Assembly: GCA_018725455.1 (NCBI GenBank) | Contig: QLUN01000065.1 | Span: 1 to 5,724, forward strand | DNA length: 5,724 nt | Origin: Chloroflexota bacterium | Lineage (GTDB): Bacteria; Chloroflexota; Dehalococcoidia; SZUA-161; SpSt-899 | Direction of reading: 5' to 3' | In this document: piece after piece, positions 1 to 5,724 of the stretch | Layout of the letters: every line of letters starts with the position of its first letter | How positions within the stretch are numbered: position 1 is the first letter of the stretch | Made by a program: the position numbers and the translations under genes | The notes under the pieces: model-generated | What the model was told of the DNA's origin: nothing | Seen by the model: the letters and a program-made list of their open reading frames with translations, nothing else | Database searches by the model: none

Positions 1-432
1 CTTCCATTTCTTCATCACCGACTTTGCCTCCAGGTCCATCACGCTCTTCGATGGTCGGATTAGCGCTACCGCCGTGATAAGCCCGGTGAGTTCGTCGACC
101 GCGTAGAGTATCTTTTCCATCTCGGTCTGAGGCTCGATATCATTGCATATTCCCCAGCCATGGGACACGATGGCGCGCACGTATTCCGCCGGCCAGCCTC
201 GCTCCTCCAGGAGCTCCGGCGACTTCTTACAGTGCTCCTCTGCAAAACGCTCATAGTCCAAGTCGTGCAGCAGCCCAACAATGCCCCACTTCTGCTCGTC
301 TTGGCCCATCTTGCGCGCCATGTAGCGCATCACGCCTTCAACCGAATAAGCGTGTTTCAGCAGACTCTCGCTCTGGTTAAACTCCTTGAAAAGCGACAGT
401 GCATCATCATAAGTAGGTGTGTCTCCCTGCAT
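1..432 (-). CDS. HD-superfamily predicted hydrolase (COG2316-like), 5' part only, cut by the window edge
   Basis: The frame is open from an ATG at 432 to the window edge, giving 144 residues with no stop; the family is usually about 180-190 residues, so the C-terminus lies outside. The full HD metal-binding set is visible: H27 (in KHAYSVEG), H56-D57 (GLLHDLDYE), H91 (VSHGW) and D113 (AVDELTGL). The segment after D113, DELTGLITAVALIRPSKS, matches my memory of the small stand-alone HD hydrolases of COG2316. HD proteins are metal-dependent phosphohydrolases, but the substrate of this subgroup is unknown, so no reaction is assigned. No signal peptide or membrane segment is seen, so it is probably cytoplasmic. 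An AGGGGG ribosome site lies 7 nt before the ATG, and a promoter lies just upstream (459-487). It is divergent from the lipoprotein gene. The family call is confident; the role is not. Confidence 0.88.
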   Translation of the reverse strand, partial: MQGDTPTYDDALSLFKEFNQSESLLKHAYSVEGVMRYMARKMGQDEQKWGIVGLLHDLDYERFAEEHCKKSPELLEERGWPAEYVRAIVSHGWGICNDIEPQTEMEKILYAVDELTGLITAVALIRPSKSVMDLEAKSVMKKWK

Positions 433-458
433 TTGTCATCCCCCTGCCTTTGTTTTTG

Positions 459-487
459 ATTATAAACCCTCGCGGCACGAAGAGCAA
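459..487 (-). promoter_or_regulatory. Sigma-70-type promoter for the HD hydrolase gene
   Basis: Read on the minus strand, TTGCTC (482-487) is followed by a 17-bp spacer and a perfect TATAAT (459-464). Transcription would start near position 452, leaving a leader of about 20 nt with an AGGGGG ribosome site (440-445) before the ATG at 432. The -10 box is consensus; the -35 box matches only in its TTG half. Confidence 0.6.
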
Positions 488-543
488 GGGGGATAGCATT
501 TGACGAATTGTATTCTAAGGGCAAACACGGTGTTTTCTTGACA

Positions 544-552
544 TGCTATAAT
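544..552 (+). promoter_or_regulatory. Extended -10 promoter element for the lipoprotein gene
   Basis: TGCTATAAT is a perfect extended -10 (TG-N-TATAAT). A TTGACA hexamer directly abuts it at 538-543, only 3 bp from the -10 hexamer, so it cannot act as a normal -35; the position 17 bp upstream has no -35 match. Extended -10 promoters can work without one. The predicted start is near 559, about 70 nt before the ATG at 628. This supports the 628 start over the longer TTG-initiated frame from 508, which would put the promoter inside the gene. Confidence 0.5.
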
Positions 553-627
553 AACTCATCAAGGGTTGAATCTGCCAGCATAACTTGGTTCAACTCGGTT
601 TATGATAGCCAGCAGGATTTGAAAATC

Positions 628-1851
628 ATGAGGCCCTGGATGCGTTATGGGTGGTTGATCTTGATTGTTTTTCTGATAATCGCTTCGCTGTTAGGATGTT
701 CTCCAGGTGATGATCCTTACCGCCAACTCAGAAACGAACTGCGTCATCAGGTACCCCATAAATTTAGTCTGACTCGGTGGGTTGTTGTTGCCTTGATTGA
801 CCAGATCAGGCCATCCTTTGTCCTCAGAGATCCCCTCAGGGATTTGAGCCCGCAGGAAAGAGTGGCCAGGGTTGAGGAATTTTTTGTCCTGGTAGAGCAA
901 GTAAGGGACTGGCAAATCAAGCAGGAAGAGAATGAGGCAAAAAGGGGAATCCTTCAACAAGAAAGAATCCAGGGAAGAAAAGCCGAACTGGGGAATAAAG
1001 TCGAGAAAATCCTGCAGGAGCAGGTCAGAGGAATCTTGAGAGCACAGGGAGTTCACCACCCGTGGTTCGGCACGCTTCCGCTTAAGATATTCTTCCCGCC
1101 ACTGGTGGTGGAGATCGATCCCGCGCCCCATATACTGGTGATTTCACCGAGAGAGCGGATAATACCCCTAGCTCAGATTCTACTCCAACCGGATATTGAC
1201 TGGCAAATTATTGAGGAATTAGAAAATCAGCTTGAAGACAAGTTTAACGTTTCTGCTGCGGTCACTGACCGGCTCACTGGTTTGGCAACTTTTCCTGTCC
1301 TGATCGCTGATGACCGAGACCTCAGAACCGCAATAAGAACCATTGCTGATGAGTGGACCCACCATTTTCTATTTTTTACGCCCCTTGGCCGTGCCCTGGC
1401 TTTTGATTTTTACAACTTTGATTTAAGGGTGGTCAATGAAACAATTGCCTGCATCGTGGCCGAAGAAATTACAGATCTGGTTATCGGGAAATACTACCGC
1501 CACATTATAGACGAGCAGGAGATTAGAGCTCAAAACGAAAGGGCAGACAAATTCCATAGCGAACTGAGAAAAATCAAGAAGGTGGTTGACGAATACCTTG
1601 CACAGGGCAAGATTTACGAGGCCGAAAGGCTTATGGAGGATAGTCGGATTGATCTTCTAGAAAAGGGTTTTTACGTCCGGAGGTTAAATCAAGCCTACCT
1701 TGCCCGTTGGATTCCCTATCCCATGGTCTCCGTAAATCCTTTAGCCGAGAGGGTCAAGGAGATTCGAGAACAATCCCAGGACCTGGGAGAGTTCCTCCAA
1801 AGGATGTCCAAGACCAGGACGCCCAGGGATTTAGAGAGAGGGGTAGAATAA
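628..1851 (+). CDS. Putative membrane-anchored lipoprotein with a gluzincin-like but altered DEWTH...NET motif; unknown function
   Basis: The 407-residue product starts MRPWMRYG, followed by a hydrophobic stretch (9-22) and lipobox LLGC with Cys24, so it is predicted to be exported and lipid-anchored. An open frame continues upstream to a TTG at 508, but the 628 ATG is preferred: it places the signal peptide at the N-terminus, has AGGA 10 nt upstream, and has a promoter-like element at 544-552. After the anchor come a charged helical, possibly coiled-coil segment (about 76-140), a mixed region with short beta-like stretches (145-240), then DEWTHHFLFF (241-250) and NETIACIVAEEI (270-281), and a long charged helical C-terminus (about 297-400). 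The spacing of DEWTH and NET resembles gluzincin metalloproteases (HExxH, then a downstream Glu), but the first His is Asp. I do not recognise the family. It could be a degenerate peptidase or an unrelated envelope protein. The radical SAM gene follows in the same direction about 150 bp later. Confidence 0.85.
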   Translation: MRPWMRYGWLILIVFLIIASLLGCSPGDDPYRQLRNELRHQVPHKFSLTRWVVVALIDQIRPSFVLRDPLRDLSPQERVARVEEFFVLVEQVRDWQIKQEENEAKRGILQQERIQGRKAELGNKVEKILQEQVRGILRAQGVHHPWFGTLPLKIFFPPLVVEIDPAPHILVISPRERIIPLAQILLQPDIDWQIIEELENQLEDKFNVSAAVTDRLTGLATFPVLIADDRDLRTAIRTIADEWTHHFLFFTPLGRALAFDFYNFDLRVVNETIACIVAEEITDLVIGKYYRHIIDEQEIRAQNERADKFHSELRKIKKVVDEYLAQGKIYEAERLMEDSRIDLLEKGFYVRRLNQAYLARWIPYPMVSVNPLAERVKEIREQSQDLGEFLQRMSKTRTPRDLERGVE

Positions 1852-1918
1852 ACCCTCATGGGCAGTTGCCCACCAACGAATCATGAAAATAGACTCCTGA
1901 ATCCGTGAAGTCAAAGTT

Positions 1919-1939
1919 CCTTCACCTACAGGGTGAAGG
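1919..1939 (+). repeat. Perfect 8-bp stem inverted repeat between the lipoprotein and radical SAM genes
   Basis: CCTTCACC (1919-1926) and GGTGAAGG (1932-1939) are exact reverse complements around a 5-nt loop, TACAG. No T-run follows, so it is not a typical intrinsic terminator. It sits 65 nt before the preferred ATG of the radical SAM gene and could be an operator or an mRNA leader hairpin. A smaller TGGGC/GCCCA hairpin lies at 1859-1872, just after the lipoprotein stop. Confidence 0.5.
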
Positions 1940-2003
1940 TGAGTGGGTCTGTGTTCACGGATCCATGTATTATAAGCCACCATTTGATGGTAAGATATGG
2001 GTA

Positions 2004-2927
2004 ATGCAGCCGAATTACCTCCGACTATGTCAGAGCGGTGAACTGGATGGGCGGATAGCCCAGTTCTACACCATCCTCGAATGCTGTACGCTGTGTCCCC
2101 GAGAGTGCCACAAGAACAGACTCAAGGGTGAAAGGGGATACTGCCGGTCAGGGGATGAATTAGTGGTTTCGGCGATTCACCCCCACTTCGGAGAGGAGGA
2201 GCCGCTGGTCGGCCGGGGGAGGCCCTGGGGGGTGGGGGGGTCGGGGTCGATATTCCTCACCGGTTGCAACCTGGGCTGTATTTACTGCCAGAATTACGAC
2301 ATCAGTCACCTGGGGCGGGGCTACCCAGTCACTACCCGAGAGTTATCCCGTGGCATGATCGAGCTGCAGAACATGGGCTGTCACAACATCAATCTGGTAA
2401 CCCCCACGCATTTCGTCCCTCAACTTGTCGAGGGCATCCGAATTGCTGTTGAAGGAGGCCTGCGGATTCCCATAGTTTACAACTGCGGCGGCTATGAGAG
2501 CGTGAGCATCATCAGGTTGCTGGAGGGCATAGTTGACATCTATATGCCCGATATAAAATACAGCGATCCCCAGAATGCCGGCAGATACTCCAATGCTGCG
2601 GATTACTTTATCCGATGCCAGGAGGCGGTCAGGGAGATGCACCGTCAGGTCGGCGATCTCCAGCTCGATAGCAGAGGTATAGCGCAGCGAGGCTTGCTGA
2701 TAAGGCATCTCATCCTGCCCAACGATCTAGCGGGAAGCCGGGAGATTCTGCGGTTCATTGCCGAAGAGATCTCGAAGGATAGTTATGTCAATATAATGTT
2801 CCAGTATCGGCCGATATTCAAGGCAGGAGAGTATGAAGAACTGAACCGGAGACCTACGTTGGACGAGTACCGGAGAGCCGTCGCTATGGCTCATGATCTG
2901 GGGTTGCATCGCGGCTTCGGGAAATAG
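2004..2927 (+). CDS. Radical SAM protein of the PflX / COG1313 type (pyruvate formate-lyase activase-like)
   Basis: The 307-residue product has an N-terminal cysteine cluster, CxxCPRxC plus a later Cys (C28, C31, C35, C47), then the radical SAM CxxxCxxC motif GCNLGCIYCQN (C88, C92, C95) that binds a 4Fe-4S cluster and S-adenosylmethionine. Conserved-looking blocks follow: NLVTPTHFVPQ, VYNCGGYES, DIYMPDIKYSDP, MHRQVGDL, and near the end NIMFQYRP. This order matches COG1313, relatives of glycyl-radical-enzyme activases whose substrate is largely unknown; no glycyl radical enzyme gene is adjacent. The frame extends upstream to a GTG at 1905, with another ATG at 1965. I prefer 2004 because family members begin close to the YLRL...SGEL segment and because the extension crosses the hairpin at 1919-1939. 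No candidate start has a strong ribosome site, so the start is uncertain. The GRGRPWGVGGSGS segment before the motif looks about six residues longer than usual and is encoded by a G-rich tract. Confidence 0.9.
   Translation: MQPNYLRLCQSGELDGRIAQFYTILECCTLCPRECHKNRLKGERGYCRSGDELVVSAIHPHFGEEEPLVGRGRPWGVGGSGSIFLTGCNLGCIYCQNYDISHLGRGYPVTTRELSRGMIELQNMGCHNINLVTPTHFVPQLVEGIRIAVEGGLRIPIVYNCGGYESVSIIRLLEGIVDIYMPDIKYSDPQNAGRYSNAADYFIRCQEAVREMHRQVGDLQLDSRGIAQRGLLIRHLILPNDLAGSREILRFIAEEISKDSYVNIMFQYRPIFKAGEYEELNRRPTLDEYRRAVAMAHDLGLHRGFGK
2215..2246 (+). other. G-quadruplex-type guanine tract within the radical SAM gene
   Basis: Four guanine runs, G5 (2215-2219), G6 (2227-2232), G7 (2234-2240) and G4 (2243-2246), are separated by loops of 7, 1 and 2 nt. 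This fits the standard intramolecular quadruplex pattern, even with four-layer stacking. It lies on the coding strand, so the mRNA could fold as well. It encodes the Gly-rich stretch just upstream of the CxxxCxxC motif. Confidence 0.7.
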
Positions 2928-2941
2928 GAGAGGGGAGAAGT

Positions 2942-2993
2942 CGGCAGTCCCCCCGTGACTAGCGACTAGCTGACTAATGACTATCGACTGCCG
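2942..2993. repeat. Degenerate GACTA tandem repeats inside an 8-bp inverted repeat at a convergent gene junction
   Basis: CGGCAGTC (2942-2949) and GACTGCCG (2986-2993) are exact reverse complements. Between them, after a short C-run, lie five units of 7 or 8 bp: GTGACTA, GCGACTA, GCTGACTA, ATGACTA and TCGACTG (2955-2990). The block fills nearly all of the gap between the radical SAM stop (2927) and the tryptophanase stop (2994). It may be a folded 3'-end element or a simple repeat; there is no T-run typical of an intrinsic terminator on either strand. Confidence 0.6.
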
Positions 2994-4358
2994 TCAGACC
3001 GGCTCCAGGCGAGCAAGGAAGTGCCTCAACACCGGCGGAGCATGCATAATCCTCAGCCCTCTTACCTGATTCCGCCGCTCATAGACACGCTTCAGTCCCT
3101 CTGCCACCACATCCATATGCCGATCGGTGTAAACTCTGCGGGGAATGGCCAGACGTAATAATTCCATTTTGGGGGGGATAATCTCGCCGGTTTCTTCATC
3201 TGGTATGCTGAAGGCAAGCGCCCCCAGACCCACGCCCCTCACCCCGGATTCGACATAGAGCTCCACCGCCAGGGTATCAGCAGGGAAGTAGTCTTGAGGG
3301 ATGTGCGGCAGAAAAGCCGCTGCATCCACGAAGACGGCATGCCCTCCTACGGGCTTTATAATCTGTATCCCTGCCTTATCCAGTCGTTCTCCCAGATATT
3401 CCACCTGTCGGATGCGGTTAGCCATTAAATCATCATCGGTCATTTCATAAAGGCCTCTCGCCACTGCCTCCAGGTCTCGGCCGGCTAACCCACCATAAGT
3501 AATGAAGCCCTCCTGCGCAATCAAGAGAGGCAATATCTTCTGATAAAGCTCCTCGTCATTCAGTCCGATGAGTCCACCGATATTTGCCATGGGATCCTTT
3601 TTACAACTGAAGGCACAGCCGTCCGAATAAGAAAACTGCTCTCTTATGATTTCGGCGAGGGCTTTATTCTGATAGCCTCCCTCTCTCTGCTGAATGAAAT
3701 AGGCGTTCTCCGCACAACGAGCAGCATCGATAAAAACGGGGATATTGTATTCGGAGGCTACCTCTTTTACTGCCTTAAGGTTGGACATGGCGACCGGCTG
3801 GCCGCCGCCGGCATTATTGGTAATGGTCAGCATAATAAAGGGTATTCTCTGAGCGCCCACCTCGGTTATCAATGCCCTTAATTTGACCAAATCAATGTTT
3901 CCCTTGAAGGGATCGATGGCCTGCGGTTCATAGGCGATATCAGCCACACAATTGACCGGCCTTCCACCGAGCGACCTGATACAGGCATCGGTGGTGTCGA
4001 AAGGCATATTGAATGGGATAACATCCCCCTTCTTGACCACCACCTGAAAAAGGAGCCTCTCTGCCGCCCTCCCCTGATGAGCGGGCACGACGTAGTTGAA
4101 CCCCAATACATCGCGAACCGCTCCCTCAAGGTGACTGAAACCCCGGCAGCCGGCATAACTTTCGTCACCGAGTATTATTCCGGCCCACTGATTATCGCTC
4201 ATTGCCGAAGTCCCGCTGTCGGTCAAGAGATCGATATAAACATCATCTGAGACCAGGCCGAAGACGTTGTAACCGGCCTCCCTAATTTTCCTTTGCCGCT
4301 CCTCCCGGCTGATCAGCCTGATAGGCTCAACAACCTTAATTCTGAATGGTTCGGCCAT
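2994..4358 (-). CDS. tnaA: Tryptophanase (tryptophan indole-lyase)
   Basis: This PLP-dependent beta-eliminating lyase cleaves L-tryptophan to indole, pyruvate and ammonia in the cytoplasm; family members are tetramers activated by K+. The 454-residue length is normal, and similarity to tryptophanase and tyrosine phenol-lyase runs end to end from AEPFRIKVVEP. Visible active-site residues are Y68, R97 in HQGR, N182, D211 and R214 (DAARCAENAYF), S251, the PLP lysine K254 in SCKKD, and R402. Specificity positions favour tryptophanase: D121 (FDTT; Thr in the phenol-lyase), F285 (EGF; Met), L378 (Arg381 in the phenol-lyase) and H446 (LRHF; Phe). Numbering comparisons are from memory. The start at 4358 is set by AAGGAG 6 nt upstream and by MAEPF matching the family N-terminus; the frame stays open to 4457, but that would run into the preceding gene. 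It is the second gene of an operon, 25 bp after the aminotransferase. Confidence 0.93.
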   Translation of the reverse strand: MAEPFRIKVVEPIRLISREERQRKIREAGYNVFGLVSDDVYIDLLTDSGTSAMSDNQWAGIILGDESYAGCRGFSHLEGAVRDVLGFNYVVPAHQGRAAERLLFQVVVKKGDVIPFNMPFDTTDACIRSLGGRPVNCVADIAYEPQAIDPFKGNIDLVKLRALITEVGAQRIPFIMLTITNNAGGGQPVAMSNLKAVKEVASEYNIPVFIDAARCAENAYFIQQREGGYQNKALAEIIREQFSYSDGCAFSCKKDPMANIGGLIGLNDEELYQKILPLLIAQEGFITYGGLAGRDLEAVARGLYEMTDDDLMANRIRQVEYLGERLDKAGIQIIKPVGGHAVFVDAAAFLPHIPQDYFPADTLAVELYVESGVRGVGLGALAFSIPDEETGEIIPPKMELLRLAIPRRVYTDRHMDVVAEGLKRVYERRNQVRGLRIMHAPPVLRHFLARLEPV

Positions 4359-4364
4359 GACTTG

Positions 4365-4370
4365 CTCCTT
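4365..4370 (-). promoter_or_regulatory. Ribosome binding site that fixes the tryptophanase start
   Basis: AAGGAG on the minus strand lies 6 nt before the ATG at 4358. It also overlaps the codons just after an alternative ATG at 4376, which has no comparable site of its own. It falls in the short gap after the aminotransferase stop (4384-4386), consistent with separate initiation on a shared mRNA. Confidence 0.75.
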
Positions 4371-4383
4371 TTTCATTCCAGGC

Positions 4384-5574
4384 TCACTTTCCCAGTCCCA
4401 ACTCACCTGCCAGTGATTGCCAGGCAGGCAGCGAGTTCTCAATTGTCCTCTTCTCAACGCAATAGGCCAGGCGAAAGTAACCCGGTCTGCCGAATCCCGT
4501 GCCGGGCACCACCAGGATGTTGTGTTTCAGGGCGTTTCGGGCAAACTCCACATCGTCTGCCAGTGGTGATTTGGGGAAGAGGTAAAAGGCCCCCTCGGGT
4601 TTAACCATCTCGAAGCCGAGCTGCGTGAGACGCTGATACAAGAGATCCCGGTTTTGACGGTATGTTTCTATGTCTACCTTCTCCCGTTGCAACCCGGCGA
4701 CCAAACGCTGCATCAGCGCCGGTGCATTTACAAAGCCCAATGTGCGGTTGCAAAACACCAGGGCTTCCAGCAATAGCCCCACATTATCTATTTTAGGGCT
4801 TACCGCTATATATCCGATACGCTCTCCGGCTATCCCGAGATCTTTACTGTGGGAGGTGACCACTATTGCGTTGTCAATGTGCTTGAATACAGAGGGCACC
4901 TCAGCATCATAGACAATTTTGGCATAGGGCTCGTCGGAGATGACGTATATCGGCCGTCCCAACCCCTGTGATTTCTCAGTCACCAGTCTGCCCAGCCGTG
5001 ATAGAATCTCCGACGGGTATATCACGCCAGTGGGATTGTTGGGAGAATTGATGATAATGGCCCTGGTTTTCGGGTTTATTACTGCGGCAATGGCTCCCAT
5101 ATCGGGCAAGAAGTCAGCATCGGTATCTACTTCACGGATGACTCCGTTGTGATTGTCCACATAAAACTGGTACTCTACAAAATACGGAGTGAGCACAATA
5201 ACTTCGTCGCCGGGGTTTAAAATAGATTTGAGAATCACATTCAATCCACCGCCGGCACCGGCCGTCATGATGATGTGCTCCGGTCCGATAGCGAGGCCGC
5301 TATCCTCAGCGACCACCTCGGCCACTGCCTGACGAGTTTCCGGGTAACCGGCATTGCTCATATACCGGTGCATACCGGGAATGGGATTCTCCGCCAACCG
5401 TCTCAATTCATGGTAAAACCTCGCCGGCGGCTCATGCACCGGGTTACCGAGGGTAAAATCGTAGACCTTGTCCGCCCCATAGATCTGGCGCAGGCGGTTA
5501 CCCTCCTCAAACATCTTCCTGATCCAGGAGGCCCTGGTTAAGGATATTTCTACTTTTTCAGCAATTACACCCAT
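4384..5574 (-). CDS. PLP-dependent class I/II aminotransferase (aspartate aminotransferase fold type I)
   Basis: The 396-residue product transfers an amino group between an amino acid and a 2-keto acid; the exact substrate cannot be read from the sequence. Fold-type I landmarks appear in order: LGNP (42-45), the phosphate-binding turn TAGAGGGLN (104-112), SPNNPTG with N180, SDEPY with D214 and Y217, the Schiff-base lysine K244 in SHSKDLGIAGERIGY with R252, and the carboxylate-binding arginine R368 in GYFRLAY. The N-terminal SLTRASWIRKMFEEG segment is typical of a bacterial subgroup annotated only as general aminotransferases. The start at 5574 is chosen because a perfect GGAGGT lies 7 nt upstream and the family N-terminus begins about here; the frame stays open to 5640. 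It is the first gene of a leftward operon with tryptophanase 25 bp downstream, suggesting a role in amino-acid catabolism, perhaps with aromatic substrates or with pyruvate as acceptor. That link is inference. Confidence 0.92.
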   Translation of the reverse strand: MGVIAEKVEISLTRASWIRKMFEEGNRLRQIYGADKVYDFTLGNPVHEPPARFYHELRRLAENPIPGMHRYMSNAGYPETRQAVAEVVAEDSGLAIGPEHIIMTAGAGGGLNVILKSILNPGDEVIVLTPYFVEYQFYVDNHNGVIREVDTDADFLPDMGAIAAVINPKTRAIIINSPNNPTGVIYPSEILSRLGRLVTEKSQGLGRPIYVISDEPYAKIVYDAEVPSVFKHIDNAIVVTSHSKDLGIAGERIGYIAVSPKIDNVGLLLEALVFCNRTLGFVNAPALMQRLVAGLQREKVDIETYRQNRDLLYQRLTQLGFEMVKPEGAFYLFPKSPLADDVEFARNALKHNILVVPGTGFGRPGYFRLAYCVEKRTIENSLPAWQSLAGELGLGK

Positions 5575-5581
5575 CAGCGAC

Positions 5582-5587
5582 ACCTCC
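5582..5587 (-). promoter_or_regulatory. Strong ribosome binding site that fixes the aminotransferase start
   Basis: GGAGGT on the minus strand is a full Shine-Dalgarno match, 7 nt before the ATG at 5574. It decides against the upstream in-frame ATGs at 5595, 5610 and 5640, which have no equivalent site. Confidence 0.8.
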
Positions 5588-5619
5588 GCCTTCATATCGC
5601 CCCGTGCCATTCCAAGGTG

Positions 5620-5639
5620 TGAAGGAATCCTTTCCTTCA
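5620..5639 (-). repeat. Hairpin in the leader of the aminotransferase-tryptophanase operon
   Basis: TGAAGGAA (5620-5627) and TTCCTTCA (5632-5639) form a perfect 8-bp stem with a 4-nt loop, 45 nt upstream of the aminotransferase ATG. Possible roles are a transcription-factor operator or an mRNA stem. No T-run follows on the minus strand, so it is not an obvious attenuator. No convincing promoter was found in the remaining upstream sequence to 5724; it may lie beyond the window. Confidence 0.5.
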
Positions 5640-5724
5640 AAACTGCGCTATTACCTCACTCGACTGTTGTGTTTTGGCGGATGGCAGGTGAAGCGTCATG
5701 TAGCCATGAATACCCCTTGCTTGG

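Noticed and set aside
66..459. Open frames on both strands over the HD hydrolase region (66-281 minus, 160-459 plus)
   Set aside because: They are shadows of the HD hydrolase frame, which has all the conserved metal-binding residues in the other minus-strand frame.
508..627. TTG-initiated N-terminal extension of the lipoprotein frame
   Set aside because: It would bury the signal peptide 40 residues inside the protein, contains the extended -10 element, and has no good ribosome site. The ATG at 628 fits better.
1860..1871. GGGC/GCCC hairpin after the lipoprotein stop as an intrinsic terminator
   Set aside because: The stem is only 4-5 bp and no T-run follows.
2004..2927. Assignment of the radical SAM gene as a true pyruvate formate-lyase activase
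   Set aside because: No glycyl radical enzyme gene is nearby, and the N-terminal cysteine cluster and domain order fit the uncharacterised COG1313 group better.
2955..2990. GACTA units considered as a CRISPR array
   Set aside because: The units are 7-8 bp, adjacent without spacers, and no cas gene is present.
4359..4457. Upstream extension of the tryptophanase frame
   Set aside because: It overlaps the end of the aminotransferase gene, and the family N-terminus and AAGGAG site both point to 4358.
5637..5699. Minus-strand 20-residue open frame upstream of the aminotransferase, considered as a TnaC-like leader peptide
   Set aside because: It contains no tryptophan codon and has no well-spaced ribosome site. 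Its stop overlaps the leader hairpin, but nothing else supports translation.

Overview
The window carries five protein genes on both strands and no detectable RNA genes, insertion sequences or CRISPR array. Base composition is moderate (roughly half GC by eye). An oxygen-sensitive-type radical SAM enzyme, a tryptophanase and a lipid-anchored protein suggest an anaerobic or microaerophilic amino-acid-using bacterium. The overall protein style reminds me of Dehalococcoidia-like Chloroflexota or deep Firmicutes, but no marker gene here settles the taxonomy.

Left part (1-627): an HD-superfamily hydrolase is read leftwards and is cut by the window edge, so only its first 144 residues are present. 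It has a well-formed sigma-70-type promoter (TTGCTC, 17-bp spacer, TATAAT) in the intergenic region. Facing away from it, an extended -10 element (TGCTATAAT) serves the rightward lipoprotein gene.

Middle (628-2993): a 407-residue lipoprotein of unrecognised family, with a vestigial or altered gluzincin-like motif, is followed after about 150 bp by a stand-alone radical SAM protein of the PflX/COG1313 type. The radical SAM gene contains a very strong G-quadruplex-type run of guanines just before its iron-sulfur motif. It meets the oppositely oriented operon at a 66-bp convergent junction filled with degenerate GACTA-type repeats inside an 8-bp inverted repeat.

Right part (2994-5724): a two-gene leftward operon, aminotransferase first and then tryptophanase, with 25 bp between them. 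Both genes have strong Shine-Dalgarno sites that fix starts well inside the longest open frames. Substrate-site residues argue for tryptophanase rather than tyrosine phenol-lyase. Together the two enzymes could catabolise tryptophan or related amino acids: the lyase gives indole, pyruvate and ammonia, and the aminotransferase exchanges amino groups with keto acids. The operon leader contains an 8-bp stem hairpin, but no TnaC-like Trp-bearing leader peptide is visible.

I see no convincing new defence or mobile system. The most interesting items are the altered metal-site motif in the lipoprotein, the G-quadruplex tract in the radical SAM gene, and the repeat-filled convergent junction.
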